From contig DATJNU010000042.1 of assembly GCA_035507775.1 (NCBI GenBank), forward strand, positions 1-64,000: a DNA stretch of 64,000 nt, written 5' to 3'. Shown piece by piece: positions 17,166-26,087 of this stretch. Each line of letters begins with the position of its first letter. Within the stretch, counting starts at the first letter, position 1. Source of the stretch: Jatrophihabitans_A sp035507775 (GTDB lineage Bacteria; Actinomycetota; Actinomycetes; Mycobacteriales; Jatrophihabitantaceae). The notes beneath the pieces were generated by a model. That model was not told where the DNA came from and searched no databases. It saw only the letters and a list, made by a program, of their open reading frames with translations. Made by a program: the position numbers and the translations under genes.

Positions 17166-18071
17166 TCAGCCGGGTGGCTTCGACCCCGGCAGGGCGAACC
17201 GGCCACCCGACAGCGGGTCGAGCAGGCCGTCGGCCACCAGGGAGTCCTGCGCGCGGCGGCGCTGCACGGCGTCCGGCCAGACGGCGTCCAGGCTCGCCTG
17301 GACGACCGGCCCGTCGGCGGCCCGCAGCACGTCCAGCAGCAGGCCCCGGACCTGCCGGTCGGTGCCGGCGAACCGCTGTGGCCGGGGCAGCGGGCCCTCG
17401 TAGGCGGGATAGCCGGCCGCCCGCCACCGGCAGAGTTCGCGGACCGGGCACCGGGTGCAGGCCGGCCCGGCGGCCGTGCAGATCACCGCGCCCAGCTCCA
17501 TGATCGCCGCGCAGAACCGGGCCGCCGCAGCGTCCGGGGCCGGCAGCACCCGCTCCATCAGGGCCAGGTCGCGGGCGGTGGCCGGTGGCCCCGGCAGGCC
17601 CTGGCCGGTCACTGCCCGGGCCAGCACCCGCCGCACGTTGACGTCGACCACCGGTGCCCGCCGCCCGAACGCGAAGGCCAGCACCGCCCGCGCCGTGTAC
17701 TCGCCGACCCCGGGCAGCGCGAGCAGCGCCGGCAGTTGGTCGGGGACCCGGCCGCCGTGCTCGTCGGTGATCGCGCTGGCGCAGGCGTGCAGCCGCAGCG
17801 CCCGGCGCGGGTAGCCGAGCTTGCCCCACATCCGCACCGCCTCGCCGGGCTGGTCGGCCGCCAGCGCGGCGGGGGTCGGCCAGCGCTCCAGCCAGGCGCG
17901 GTAGGCCGGCAGCACCCGGTTCACCGGGGTCTGCTGCAGCATCACCTCGCTCACCAGCACCGACCACGCCGGCGTGCCCGGGTGCCGCCAGGGCAGGTCG
18001 CGGGCGTGCTCGTCGAACCATTCGGTGACCTGGGCGGCGAGGGCGGCGGCGGCTGGCATGGCAGCGCCCAT
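17166..18071 (-). CDS. mutY: A/G-specific adenine DNA glycosylase
   Basis: A 301-residue MutY that removes adenine mispaired with 8-oxoguanine or guanine. The catalytic E42 lies in SEVMLQQT, the helix-hairpin-helix is LPGVGEYTA (119-127), and D143 is in VVDVNV. The [4Fe-4S] cysteines C198, C205, C208 and C214 show the C-x6-C-x2-C-x5-C spacing. It lacks most of the C-terminal MutT-like domain of E. coli MutY, as mycobacterial MutY does. In mycobacteria mutY sits close to disA; here about 9 kb intervenes. Confidence 0.93.
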   Translation of the reverse strand: MGAAMPAAAALAAQVTEWFDEHARDLPWRHPGTPAWSVLVSEVMLQQTPVNRVLPAYRAWLERWPTPAALAADQPGEAVRMWGKLGYPRRALRLHACASAITDEHGGRVPDQLPALLALPGVGEYTARAVLAFAFGRRAPVVDVNVRRVLARAVTGQGLPGPPATARDLALMERVLPAPDAAAARFCAAIMELGAVICTAAGPACTRCPVRELCRWRAAGYPAYEGPLPRPQRFAGTDRQVRGLLLDVLRAADGPVVQASLDAVWPDAVQRRRAQDSLVADGLLDPLSGGRFALPGSKPPG

Positions 18072-18139
18072 CCTGACATGGCGGTTCTCGGCGGGGCGTG
18101 CCCGGTCGCAACGGCCGTCTCCACTACGTTGTAGGCCAC

Positions 18140-18817
18140 ATGTTGCATCCGGTTGGTGATCAGGCCCCGTCCGTGTACTGGCGGCGGCGAATCATGCTGC
18201 TCGCGGTGCTGGCCCTGGCCGCCGTGAGCATCTACGCGCTGGCCTTCCGGAACGGCGGCGACGCGGCGCCGCGCGGCACCGGCAGCTTCACGCCGACCGG
18301 TCGCGGCAGCTCGACCCCGCCCGGCAGCCCGACCCCGCCCGGCAGCCCGGGCACGTCCGGTCCCGCGGCCGGGGTCCCGGCCTCCAGCGCCTCGACGACG
18401 GCACACCACAGCGTGCCCGCCGTGCCCAAGGCCTGCGCCGCCGGCCAGCTCGCGATCGCGGCCAGCACGGGGCAGCCCCGCTACGCCGCGGGCGCCCAGC
18501 CCAAGGTCGCCATCGTCGTGACCAACCGCGGTCCCGCGCCGTGCGTGGCGGACCTGTCCGACAGTCAGATCGAGCTGCGCATCTACACCGGCAGCGCGCG
18601 GGTCTGGGGCAGCCACGACTGCGCCATCCAGCCGGGAACCGCCCTGGCCACGCTGCCGGTCGGCCAGCCGATCCGCCGCGACATCCAGTGGTCGGGCCTG
18701 ACCTCGCAACCGGCCTGTGCCGGCACCCGGATGCGGGTCGGCGCCGGCACGTACACCCTGCAAGCATTCCTCGGCGGGCACCAGGGCACGCCGAGCACGT
18801 TCGTGCTGGCCGGCTGA
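18140..18817 (+). CDS. Membrane-anchored conserved actinobacterial protein (Rv3587c-like position)
   Basis: A 225-residue protein with one N-terminal membrane span (IMLLAVLALAAVSIYALAF, about 17-35), a Gly/Ser/Thr/Pro-rich linker (45-90), then a roughly 120-residue beta-rich exported domain with NRGPAPCVAD and GTRMRVGAGTYTLQAF and four cysteines likely forming two disulfides. The start at 18140 is chosen because the upstream in-frame residues are not hydrophobic or conserved. It diverges from mutY, the position held by Rv3587c in M. tuberculosis, supporting orthology. Its function is unknown; extracellular cell-envelope localisation is inferred. Confidence 0.75.
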   Translation: MLHPVGDQAPSVYWRRRIMLLAVLALAAVSIYALAFRNGGDAAPRGTGSFTPTGRGSSTPPGSPTPPGSPGTSGPAAGVPASSASTTAHHSVPAVPKACAAGQLAIAASTGQPRYAAGAQPKVAIVVTNRGPAPCVADLSDSQIELRIYTGSARVWGSHDCAIQPGTALATLPVGQPIRRDIQWSGLTSQPACAGTRMRVGAGTYTLQAFLGGHQGTPSTFVLAG

Positions 18818-18859
18818 GCGCGGGCCCGTCAGCGGCGCGGCCCCGTCAGCGGCGCGGGC

Positions 18860-19237
18860 TCAGAAGCAGAACGAGCCGGTCCAGTCCGGCACGCCGGTGT
18901 GCGTCGCCGCCACCAGGGCCAGCGGCAGGCAGCTGAGCAACCAGCCGAGCAGCAGCCGCGGCCAGCGGCGCGGAGCCACCAGGATCGCGCCGAACCAGCA
19001 GCTGCCGAGCACCAGTGCGGCGATGCCGAGCGACTGCTGGCCGTCGACCAGGTTGCGGTGGTCGGCGGCCTGGCCGCACGTCGTCGACGCGCCCCAGACG
19101 ATGTAGAACGCGGCGAGGGCCGAGATGATCAGCTCGACCAGCACGGCGGCCGCCCAGGCTGCCCACGCTCCGGCTCGCCACGGTTCCGGCGCCGGCCGCG
19201 GCCGGGCCAGCGGCAGTCGTTCGGAGTGGACGGTCAT
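18860..19237 (-). CDS. Small integral membrane protein
   Basis: A 125-residue protein with three predicted membrane spans: AAWAAAVLVELIISALAAFY, SLGIAALVLGSCWFGAILVA and LLLGWLLSCLPLALVAAT. I do not recognise a family. The start ATG 19237 (MTVHSERLPLAR) is preferred; the open frame continues to 19363 but overlaps the upstream gene and is Arg/Gly-rich. It follows the degenerate GGDEF gene on the same strand, 5 bases after its stop, so the two are probably co-transcribed. Confidence 0.6.
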   Translation of the reverse strand: MTVHSERLPLARPRPAPEPWRAGAWAAWAAAVLVELIISALAAFYIVWGASTTCGQAADHRNLVDGQQSLGIAALVLGSCWFGAILVAPRRWPRLLLGWLLSCLPLALVAATHTGVPDWTGSFCF

Positions 19238-19242
19238 CGCGG

Positions 19243-20343
19243 TCAGCTCGGGTTCGCGGTCCGGCTGGACGCCTCTCTCGCCACGAGCTCGGCCTCGGCG
19301 ACCGCGAGCAGGTCCTCGACGTACTGGCCGTCCCGGGGCTTCGAGGCGGAGGCGATGTTGCACGGCACCTTGTGCACGTGCATGGCCGCGCGCAGCCGCC
19401 GAGCCAGCGCGTCACCGTTCTGCGGCGGGCAGTCGGGCAGCAGGATGGCCAGGCCGGTGCCGTCTGCGTAGGTGCCGATCGCGTCGCACCCGGCCTGCAT
19501 CATGGCCACGCTGCGCGCCGCGATCGGGTCTCCCGAGTCGAGCCGGACCACGGTGACCGTCGCGCTCGCCTCGACCACGACCCGGGCCACGTGCAGCCAG
19601 GCGTCCTGTGCCATCGGCCGCTCGGTGCGCTCCCGGGCGCGCAGCTCGGCCCTGGTGAACCAGCGCTGCAGGAAGACCGCGGCCGGCAGCGAGAGCCAGA
19701 TCAGCGGCAGCCGGGCGGCCTGGACCCCGTATTCCAGCAGCGCAACTCCGAGCGTGATGAGTTCCAGATAATGCGTACGGGGGTGCAACATAACTCGGAT
19801 ACCGGCAAAATGTCCGGATGCACACATTGCCAGCGACACGGCGCCCACGCCGACCACCAGGTAGGCCGCGGCTGCCAGGCCGAGCGAGGCCGGCAGCGGC
19901 AGGGCCTGCCTGGCGACCCAGCTCGCGGTCGTCGCGGCCAGTACCGCGCCCGAGGCGCTGTAGACGTAGCGATAGAGCACCCGGTGGCCCGCCGCGTTGT
20001 ACGACGGCCAGTCTCCGATCGCGGCCACCAGCGCGACGGCGCCCGCCAGGGTCGGTGGCAGCATCACCGCGGCCGCGAAGCACCAGGTGGCCAGCACGTT
20101 CGGGGTCACCGTGGGGGTTCGTTCGAAGAGCAGGTACTGCCGTGCCTTCTCCCATCCGACGACCAGCAGGGAGTAGGTGACGCTCAGCGAGGCGAGCAGC
20201 AGGGCGATTCCGAAGTCGGGACGGTGCACCGGCGCCCGGAGCAGTACCGGCAGCGTGACGGCCGCCAGCTCGACCACTGCCAGGACTGCCAGCACTCGGC
20301 GCTTTTCCTGCCGCAGAGGCCAGTTTGCCGCCCTGCTCTTCAA
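19243..20343 (-). CDS. Polytopic membrane protein with degenerate GGDEF-like domain
   Basis: A 366-residue protein. Residues 1-235 hold about six hydrophobic spans, and the C-terminus resembles a GGDEF domain in which the signature is replaced by DGTGL (ADGTGLAILLP), so diguanylate cyclase activity is unlikely. The last segment (LARRLRAAM, AVAEAELVARE) follows the GGDEF pattern. It may act as a nucleotide receptor or a structural relic. The start is TTG 20343 with AAAGGA seven bases upstream; the first residues are MKSRAANW. A likely promoter with TTGATG and TATGTA elements lies near 20440-20485 on the minus strand. It is downstream of nothing and upstream of the small membrane protein. Confidence 0.6.
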   Translation of the reverse strand: MKSRAANWPLRQEKRRVLAVLAVVELAAVTLPVLLRAPVHRPDFGIALLLASLSVTYSLLVVGWEKARQYLLFERTPTVTPNVLATWCFAAAVMLPPTLAGAVALVAAIGDWPSYNAAGHRVLYRYVYSASGAVLAATTASWVARQALPLPASLGLAAAAYLVVGVGAVSLAMCASGHFAGIRVMLHPRTHYLELITLGVALLEYGVQAARLPLIWLSLPAAVFLQRWFTRAELRARERTERPMAQDAWLHVARVVVEASATVTVVRLDSGDPIAARSVAMMQAGCDAIGTYADGTGLAILLPDCPPQNGDALARRLRAAMHVHKVPCNIASASKPRDGQYVEDLLAVAEAELVAREASSRTANPS

Positions 20344-20400
20344 CGCCGATCCTTTCGTTCGGTGAATCCTGACGCAGTGCAGGAACAGGAGGTGAAGACC

Positions 20401-20424
20401 GTGCGCAACTACGTGTGGAACTGA
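20401..20424 (+). CDS. Possible micro-ORF with perfect ribosome site (7 codons)
   Basis: AGGAGG at 20387-20392 is spaced eight bases from GTG 20401, which opens GTG CGC AAC TAC GTG TGG AAC TGA, that is fMet-RNYVWN. In-frame GTGs at 20377 and 20392 could extend it to 15 or 10 residues. A strong hairpin follows at 20498-20531, so the layout is ribosome site, short peptide, terminator. It diverges from the GGDEF-like gene with only 57 bases between starts. It may encode a leader or signalling peptide, or be a chance match; no product is known to me. The rest of the 393-base gap 20344-20736 holds no other gene. Confidence 0.35.
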   Translation: MRNYVWN

Positions 20425-20497
20425 AGGCGATCTGACCTGCTAAGGGACAGACAGTACATAACTGGCGGCTTGTTGTCATCAATCGTCAGTCATCGAG

Positions 20498-20531
20498 AAG
20501 TGGCCGGCTGGATCGCTCCAGTCGGCCACTT
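20498..20531. terminator. Strong hairpin terminator
   Basis: AAGTGGCCGGCTGGA - TCGC - TCCAGTCGGCCACTT: a 15-bp stem with one G-T pair and a four-base loop, ending CTTTC. It follows the micro-ORF at 20401 and insulates it from the phosphodiesterase gene. Because it is symmetric it could act on either strand. Confidence 0.7.
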
Positions 20532-20724
20532 TCGCTGTCCGGAGCACCGGGCAGCGACGTCCGTCCGGATGATCGGTTGGTCGGACGGGCGGACGATGTG
20601 ATCACTAGGAATTACCAGTAATTCGGCGAGTTCGCCACCGGAGCGGCGCAGATCGTTGCGGGTCTGGACGAATTGCCCTGGTGGGCGGCCGGCGCCGGCG
20701 CAGGGTGGTGTCGCGACCCGCGGC

Positions 20725-20730
20725 TAGAGT
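20725..20730 (+). promoter_or_regulatory. -10 element of a leaderless promoter
   Basis: TAGAGT lies six bases before the GTG start at 20737, so transcription should begin at or next to the start codon. No ribosome site is present, which agrees with a leaderless mRNA. Confidence 0.5.
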
Positions 20731-20736
20731 CGGGAC

Positions 20737-21885
20737 GTGCCCGCCGCCGCGCCTCCCGCCGGCATCGTCCGGTATGCCGAGGCTGCCCTGTCCGACCTGA
20801 TGCCCTCCGCCCTCAGCGCGCTGGGGGTGCCCGGCGAGCGCAATCCGCTGCGGCTGCCGGCGGCCGAGTGCGTCGTGGTGCTGCTGGTCGACGGCCTCGG
20901 CTGGAACCTGCTGCGCGAGCACGAGTCCGCCGCGCCGTTCCTGGCCGGGCTGCCGGGCCGCGCGCTGACCGCCGGCTTCCCGACGACGACGGCGAGCAGC
21001 CTGGCCTCGCTGGGCACCGGCCTGCCGTCCGGCGAGCACGGCATCACCGGCTACACCTCGCTCGTCGCCGGCCTCCGGGAGCCGGTCAACTGGCTGCGCT
21101 GGCAGGCCGAGGGCGGTGCCGACCTGCTCGACCGGCTGGTGCCCGAGCGGCTGCAGTCCCGGCCGACCGCCTTCGAACGCGGCGCCGGCGCCGGCCTGGC
21201 GGTGTCGGTGGTGTCCTCGCGTGACTTCCAGGGCAGCGGTCTGACCCGGGCGGTGCTGCGCGGCGGGACGTACCGGCCGGTCGTCACGGCGGCCGACCTC
21301 GCCAGCACGGTGGCCGAGGCCGCCCGGGCCGACCGGCCGAGCCTGGTCTACTGCTACCTCGGCGAGCTGGACCTGATCGGCCACGGCTACGGGTGCCGGT
21401 CGCAGGCGTGGCGGGTGCAGCTGGCCCTGATCGACCGGGCGGTCGAGCTGCTCGCCGAGCGGTTGCCGGCCGGCGCCCGGCTGGTGGTCACCGCCGACCA
21501 CGGCATGGTGGACGTTCCGGTGGCGGCCAGGCACGACTACGACGCCGAGCCGGCGCTGTCCGAGGGGGTGCGGGCGTTGGCCGGCGAGGCCCGGGTGCGC
21601 TACGTGCACGTCGAACCCGGCCGGCTCGAGGAGGTCCGGTGCCGCTGGCAGGAGCGGCTGGGGGACCGGTTCGCGGTGCTGGACCGGGACGAGGCCGTCG
21701 CCCGGGGCTGGTACGGGCCATCGGTGGCACCGGCCGCCTACGACCGGATCGGTGACCTGGTGGTGCTCGCGCTCGCCGAGGGCGCGGTGGTGCGGAGCCG
21801 GGCCGAGCCCCGGCTCTCGGCCCTCATCGGCCAGCACGGCGCGCTGACCGGGGACGAGCTGCTGGTGCCACTGCTGCTGCGCTGA
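20737..21885 (+). CDS. Alkaline-phosphatase-superfamily phosphodiesterase (nucleotide pyrophosphatase-like)
   Basis: A 382-residue two-zinc hydrolase of the type I phosphodiesterase/nucleotide pyrophosphatase family. Metal and catalytic positions are visible: D52 in LLVDGLGW, the threonine nucleophile in FPTTTASS (83-85), ELDLIGHGYG, and DHGMVDV. There is no signal peptide, so it is cytoplasmic unless exported atypically. Start GTG 20737 fits a leaderless transcript with TAGAGT upstream. Actinobacterial homologues of this length are common and uncharacterised; the substrate is likely a nucleotide sugar or phosphodiester. It is followed by the GH31 gene after 91 bases on the same strand. Confidence 0.85.
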   Translation: MPAAAPPAGIVRYAEAALSDLMPSALSALGVPGERNPLRLPAAECVVVLLVDGLGWNLLREHESAAPFLAGLPGRALTAGFPTTTASSLASLGTGLPSGEHGITGYTSLVAGLREPVNWLRWQAEGGADLLDRLVPERLQSRPTAFERGAGAGLAVSVVSSRDFQGSGLTRAVLRGGTYRPVVTAADLASTVAEAARADRPSLVYCYLGELDLIGHGYGCRSQAWRVQLALIDRAVELLAERLPAGARLVVTADHGMVDVPVAARHDYDAEPALSEGVRALAGEARVRYVHVEPGRLEEVRCRWQERLGDRFAVLDRDEAVARGWYGPSVAPAAYDRIGDLVVLALAEGAVVRSRAEPRLSALIGQHGALTGDELLVPLLLR

Positions 21886-21976
21886 CCGCAGGCGGGGACG
21901 CCCCGCCCCGGGGCAGGCAGCGCTCCGGAGCCAGGGGTGGCCCGGGGCCCGCAGGTTCGACCGGAGGGAGTCGCGG

Positions 21977-24900
21977 GTGACCGAGGCCGACGAGGAGTTC
22001 GTCGCCAGGATCGGGTTGTTCGGCGAGCCGGTGGCCGATCCGGCTGCCGTCGTGCAGCGCGGCCCGGCCCGGTTCACCGTCCTCACCGATCGACTGCTGC
22101 GGCTGGAGTGGTCCGAGCACGGCCGGTTCGAGGACCGTTCCTCCTACGCCTTCCCGACCCGGCGCGGGCCGGTGCCGGACTACCGGCTGGACGAGCGGGA
22201 CGGCACCCTGCTGCTGGACACCGGGGCGCTCCGGCTGCGCCACCGGGTGGACGGGCTGCCGTTCCATCCCGGCAACCTGCAGATCGAGCTGACCGGGATG
22301 CCGGCGGCCCGGTGGGTGCCGGGGCTGCGGGACCGGCGCAACCTCGGCGGCGCCCGGCGCACCGTGGACACCTGCCGCGGCGACGCCCGGCTGGAGCCGG
22401 GCCTGGTGTCGCGCTCGGGCTGGGCGGTGCACGACGACGCCGGTTCGATCCTGTTCGAGGACGGCTGGGTGTCCGGCCGGAGCCGCGAGCCGGGCGCGCT
22501 GGACTGGTACTTCTTCGGGCACGGCCACGACTATCCCGCCGCGGTCCGCGACTACACGGCGTTCGGCGGTGGGGTGCCGGTGATCCCGCGCTGGATGCTC
22601 GGGGCCTGGTGGTCGCGCTACTGGCCGTACCGGGACGGCGAGCTGCGCGAGCTGGTCGAGGAGTTCCGGCGCCGGCGGCTGCCGCTGGACGTGGTGGTGA
22701 TCGACATGGACTGGCACCTGCCCGACAGCTGGACCGGCTACACCTGGAACCGGGAGCTCTTCCCCGATCCGGCCGGCTTCCTGGCCTGGCTGCACGAGCG
22801 CAGGCTGCACAGCACACTGAACCTGCACCCCGCGCTCGGCGTGCAGCCGTTCGAGGAGGGATACGCCGCCTTCGCCGAGGCGGTGGCGCACGATTCCGCC
22901 GGGGCGGTGCCGTTCCGGGTGACCGACCCGGCCTTCGTCCGGCACTACTTCGAGCTGCTGCACCATCCGCTGGAGGACGACGGCGTCGACTTCTGGTGGC
23001 TGGACTGGCAGCAGGGCCGCAGCTTCGACGGGGCCGGCATCGACCCGCTGCCGTGGCTGAACCACCTGCACTTCACCGACCTGGGCCGGCGGCCCGACCG
23101 GCGCCCGGTCACCTTCAGCCGGTGGGGCGGCCTGGGCAGCCATCGCTACCCGATCGGCTTCTCCGGCGACTCCTTCGCGCAGTGGTCGGCGCTGCGGTTC
23201 CAGCCCCGCTACACCGCGGCCGGCGCCAATGTCGGCTACGGCTGGTGGAGCCACGACATCGGTGGCCACGTCGGCCCGGACGACCCCGAGCTGTACGTCC
23301 GGTGGGTGCAGTTCGGCGCGGTCAGCCCGATCCTGCGGCTGCACAGCAACCAGGAGCCGGAGTCCGAGCGGCGACCGTGGATATTCGGCGACGAGGTACT
23401 GGCGGCGGCGCGGGCGGCGTTCGAGCTGCGGTACGCGCTGGTGCCCTACCTCCACACCGCCGCTCGGGAGGCGGCCGACTCGGGACGCGCGCCGGTCCGG
23501 CCACTCAGCTGGCTGGCACCGGCCGACGACAACGCCTACGCCGCCCGGTACGAGTACCTGCTGGGCGACGACCTGGTGGTCGCCCCGGCCGTGCATCCGG
23601 CCGACCCGGCGACGGGCCTGGCCACGGTGGACGTCTGGCTGCCCCCGGGCGAGTGGGTCGAGCGGCACACGCTGGAGCTGGTCACCGGCCCGCGCTGGGT
23701 GCGCCAGCTGGCCGACCTGCACCGGCTGCCGCTGTTCGTCCGGCGGGGCGCGGTGCTGCCGCTGGCGGCGCCGGCCCTCAGCACCGCGGACCAGCCGGAC
23801 GACCACCTCATCCTCGAGGTGGTCCCGGGCGCGGCCGGTGCCGGCCGGCACTACCTGGACGACGGTGCCGGCTCGGCGCACCGGTCCGGCCAGCAGGGCT
23901 GGACGTCGTTCGAGGCCCAGGCCCCGGACGAGCGCAGCTGCCTGCTGACGATCCGGCCGGGCGCGGGCGTCGGGAGCCGCCGGTACACCGTGCGGCTGCT
24001 GGGCACCACCGCCCCGGCCGAGGTGCGGTTGAACGGGGCGCCGCACGCCGACTGGCGGCAGGACGGCGAGGTGACGGTGGTCGAGCTGCCGGCGCTGGCC
24101 GGGCCGTCCGTCGAGCTGCTCGTCCGCGCCGAGCGGGCGCTGTCGGTGCTAGGGGAGCGGCGCAATCGCCAGGTGCGCCGGGCTGATCTGCTGCGGCTGC
24201 TGGGAAATCTCGGCGATGACCCGGCGACTGCGGTGTTGGCGCTGCCGGCCGAACACCCGGCCCGCGGTGCGGCCGTCGGGCGGCTCGGCGGACCCGCCAT
24301 CCGGGTGGACGAGCACACCGCGCCGGACGAGGCGGCGGACACGCTCGGCCGGCTGGTGATCGGCGTCGCGCCGGACGAGCGGGTCACCGCGCGCTGCACC
24401 TGGACCCTGCACCGCGGTGGCCGCACCACCGTCGTCGACCGGGAACCGGTGCCGGTGGCTGCCGGTGGCGAGGTCTTCGACGCGCCGTTCCGGTGGGACG
24501 ACACGCTGGCGCCGGCCCGCTGGACGGTCGAGGTGACAGCGATCTGGCACGCCGCGCACGGCGATGTCGTGCTGCGGCACCGGCACGAGAGCGCGGTGCT
24601 CAACCCGTCGCTGGCCGCCTGGTCGGTGGCGATCACCGAGCTGGGCGCGGCGGAGCCGGCTGGGTCGGGCTGGGTCTGCCACCGGGCGGAGCCGTCCGAT
24701 CCCGACTTCGGCGAGCTGACCGGGCGCTACCTGCTGCCGGTGCGGCGCGACCCGCGTGCGGTGCCGGATCGGGCCGTCACCGTGCATGCGCGGACCCGCC
24801 TGCGCGCGGCGTCGGAGCGGACGGTCGCGTTCCGCTACCTCGCCAGCGACGAGGTCGAGGTGCTGCTCGACGGCGTGCCGATCAGGCCCGAGGTCACCGG

Positions 24901-25168
24901 CAACGGGCCAGCCCGGTTCTACCAGCTGGCTCCGGCGCTCCGGCGCACCGCGGCGGTGCGGTTGACGGCCGGGGAGCACGAGCTGGTCGTCCGGTGCGCC
25001 AAGGCCGCGGAACTCCCGTGGTCGCAGTGGTGCCTGGCGGTCGAGGCAGTCGGAACGGACGGCGAGGTCCTGCTCGACCTGGGTTGTGACTGCGCCGAAA
25101 ACCTCGATACGGGCGATGTCACCGGTGAGCACGGTACCGCTGGGGACGGTGCCGCTGGGCTGGTGTGA
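21977..25168 (+). CDS. Glycoside hydrolase family 31 (alpha-glucosidase-like), long form
   Basis: A 1063-residue GH31 enzyme. The catalytic barrel (about 190-560) carries the nucleophile D343 in FWWLDWQQG and the general acid/base D398 in GFSGDSF. VIDMDWH and the late SHDIGGHVG segment are also family landmarks. Residues about 560-720 fit the usual C-terminal beta domains. The last 340 residues are extra, beta-rich and not recognised; they may bind carbohydrate. There is no signal peptide, so it should act inside the cell on an alpha-linked oligosaccharide. GTG 21977 has GGAGGGAG upstream. No sugar transporter is adjacent. Confidence 0.9.
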   Translation: MTEADEEFVARIGLFGEPVADPAAVVQRGPARFTVLTDRLLRLEWSEHGRFEDRSSYAFPTRRGPVPDYRLDERDGTLLLDTGALRLRHRVDGLPFHPGNLQIELTGMPAARWVPGLRDRRNLGGARRTVDTCRGDARLEPGLVSRSGWAVHDDAGSILFEDGWVSGRSREPGALDWYFFGHGHDYPAAVRDYTAFGGGVPVIPRWMLGAWWSRYWPYRDGELRELVEEFRRRRLPLDVVVIDMDWHLPDSWTGYTWNRELFPDPAGFLAWLHERRLHSTLNLHPALGVQPFEEGYAAFAEAVAHDSAGAVPFRVTDPAFVRHYFELLHHPLEDDGVDFWWLDWQQGRSFDGAGIDPLPWLNHLHFTDLGRRPDRRPVTFSRWGGLGSHRYPIGFSGDSFAQWSALRFQPRYTAAGANVGYGWWSHDIGGHVGPDDPELYVRWVQFGAVSPILRLHSNQEPESERRPWIFGDEVLAAARAAFELRYALVPYLHTAAREAADSGRAPVRPLSWLAPADDNAYAARYEYLLGDDLVVAPAVHPADPATGLATVDVWLPPGEWVERHTLELVTGPRWVRQLADLHRLPLFVRRGAVLPLAAPALSTADQPDDHLILEVVPGAAGAGRHYLDDGAGSAHRSGQQGWTSFEAQAPDERSCLLTIRPGAGVGSRRYTVRLLGTTAPAEVRLNGAPHADWRQDGEVTVVELPALAGPSVELLVRAERALSVLGERRNRQVRRADLLRLLGNLGDDPATAVLALPAEHPARGAAVGRLGGPAIRVDEHTAPDEAADTLGRLVIGVAPDERVTARCTWTLHRGGRTTVVDREPVPVAAGGEVFDAPFRWDDTLAPARWTVEVTAIWHAAHGDVVLRHRHESAVLNPSLAAWSVAITELGAAEPAGSGWVCHRAEPSDPDFGELTGRYLLPVRRDPRAVPDRAVTVHARTRLRAASERTVAFRYLASDEVEVLLDGVPIRPEVTGNGPARFYQLAPALRRTAAVRLTAGEHELVVRCAKAAELPWSQWCLAVEAVGTDGEVLLDLGCDCAENLDTGDVTGEHGTAGDGAAGLV

Positions 25169-25379
25169 GGGGACTGGGCAGCGGCTGGCAGCTATGCCGC
25201 CTTCGTCGGTGAAGCGACCTCTCGCCTGATGTCTGCCACCATCGAATACCCCTGTTTCGCAACGGTATCTGGTCTCGACGAGCAGCAGGCGGCACCATGA
25301 CCTGACGGCTGGTTTCGCTCGGAGCCGGCCGACGAGCCGCGGGCTGCCGGCTCGTGGCGAGGACGGGGAGGAGCGACAG

Positions 25380-25631
25380 ATGCCGCTGTTCATGGATGTG
25401 CACAACCTTGACGGGCCGGTCGCCGCTGCCGAGGTGGCGAAGGCGCATGCGGCCGATCTGGAGACCCAGGAAGGTCACGACGTGCAGTACCTGCGGTACT
25501 GGGTCGACGAGGGGCAGGGCAAGATCTTCTGCCTGGTGGACGCTCCGACGGCCGATGCCGCTGCGATCGTGCACCGGCAGGCGCATGGCCTGGTGGCGGA
25601 CGAGATCTACCAGGTTTCCGAAGGGGATTGA
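25380..25631 (+). CDS. DUF4242-family small protein
   Basis: An 83-residue protein beginning MPLFMDVHNLDG, with a middle GHDVQYLRYWVDEGQGKIFCLVDAP and a conserved HRQAHGLVADEIYQV end; this pattern belongs to the DUF4242 (dimeric ferredoxin-fold, metal-binding) family. Histidines at the start (VH) and near the end (VHRQAH) could bind metal. GGGAGGAG sits eight bases before ATG 25380. It is a single-gene unit, closed by the hairpin at 25666-25697. The 211 bases upstream hold no gene I can support. Confidence 0.75.
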   Translation: MPLFMDVHNLDGPVAAAEVAKAHAADLETQEGHDVQYLRYWVDEGQGKIFCLVDAPTADAAAIVHRQAHGLVADEIYQVSEGD

Positions 25632-25665
25632 CGCCTCCCACCGGCATGACCGGATCGGTCGCTGA

Positions 25666-25697
25666 GCTGTCGCGGCAGGGCTCCCTGCCGCGGCAGC
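25666..25697 (+). terminator. Hairpin terminator after the DUF4242 gene
   Basis: AGCTGTCGCGGCAGGG / CCCTGCCGCGGCAGC folds into a stem of about 15 bp with one G-T pair and a tiny loop, 35 bases after the stop. There is no T-run, as is usual in this GC range. Confidence 0.65.
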
Positions 25698-25961
25698 CTG
25701 CCGGCCCGGCGGCCGGTTCGGGCCGCTCGGCTCGGGGCTCGGCAGCCGGGACGCGGGCCCGGTGGTTCCCGCCTCTGCGGTTCTGGCCCTGGCGTATCCG
25801 ATGCGACGCCCGCGGCCGGTCTCGGCATCTGCCGTGTCGCCATGACGTGCTGCTGCCCACGCCTGCACCGCCCTGGCAACCGGTCCACGGGCTTGCCCGG
25901 TATCGATCTCGCATCGCCGGAAGGCTTCCGGCTCCGATGTCGTTCTGCCTTCATTACCAGT

Positions 25962-25987
25962 GCTGATCGGCGACGGCGCCGATCAGC
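25962..25987. repeat. Perfect 11-bp inverted repeat
   Basis: GCTGATCGGCG - ACGG - CGCCGATCAGC. It lies in a 456-base stretch (25632-26087) without a recognisable gene, about 100 bases before a possible small ORF. It could be a second terminator, an operator, or part of a small RNA. Apart from this and the hairpin at 25666-25697 I see nothing in that stretch. Confidence 0.5.
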
Positions 25988-26087
25988 GACAGTGATGTTC
26001 GGCGACCCCGTCGCCCGGCAGCACCGTGCCAGGCGCCCGGTGCGCCCATCGCGCGGGCACGCCGCGATGTCGACTTGGGAGTGGCAG

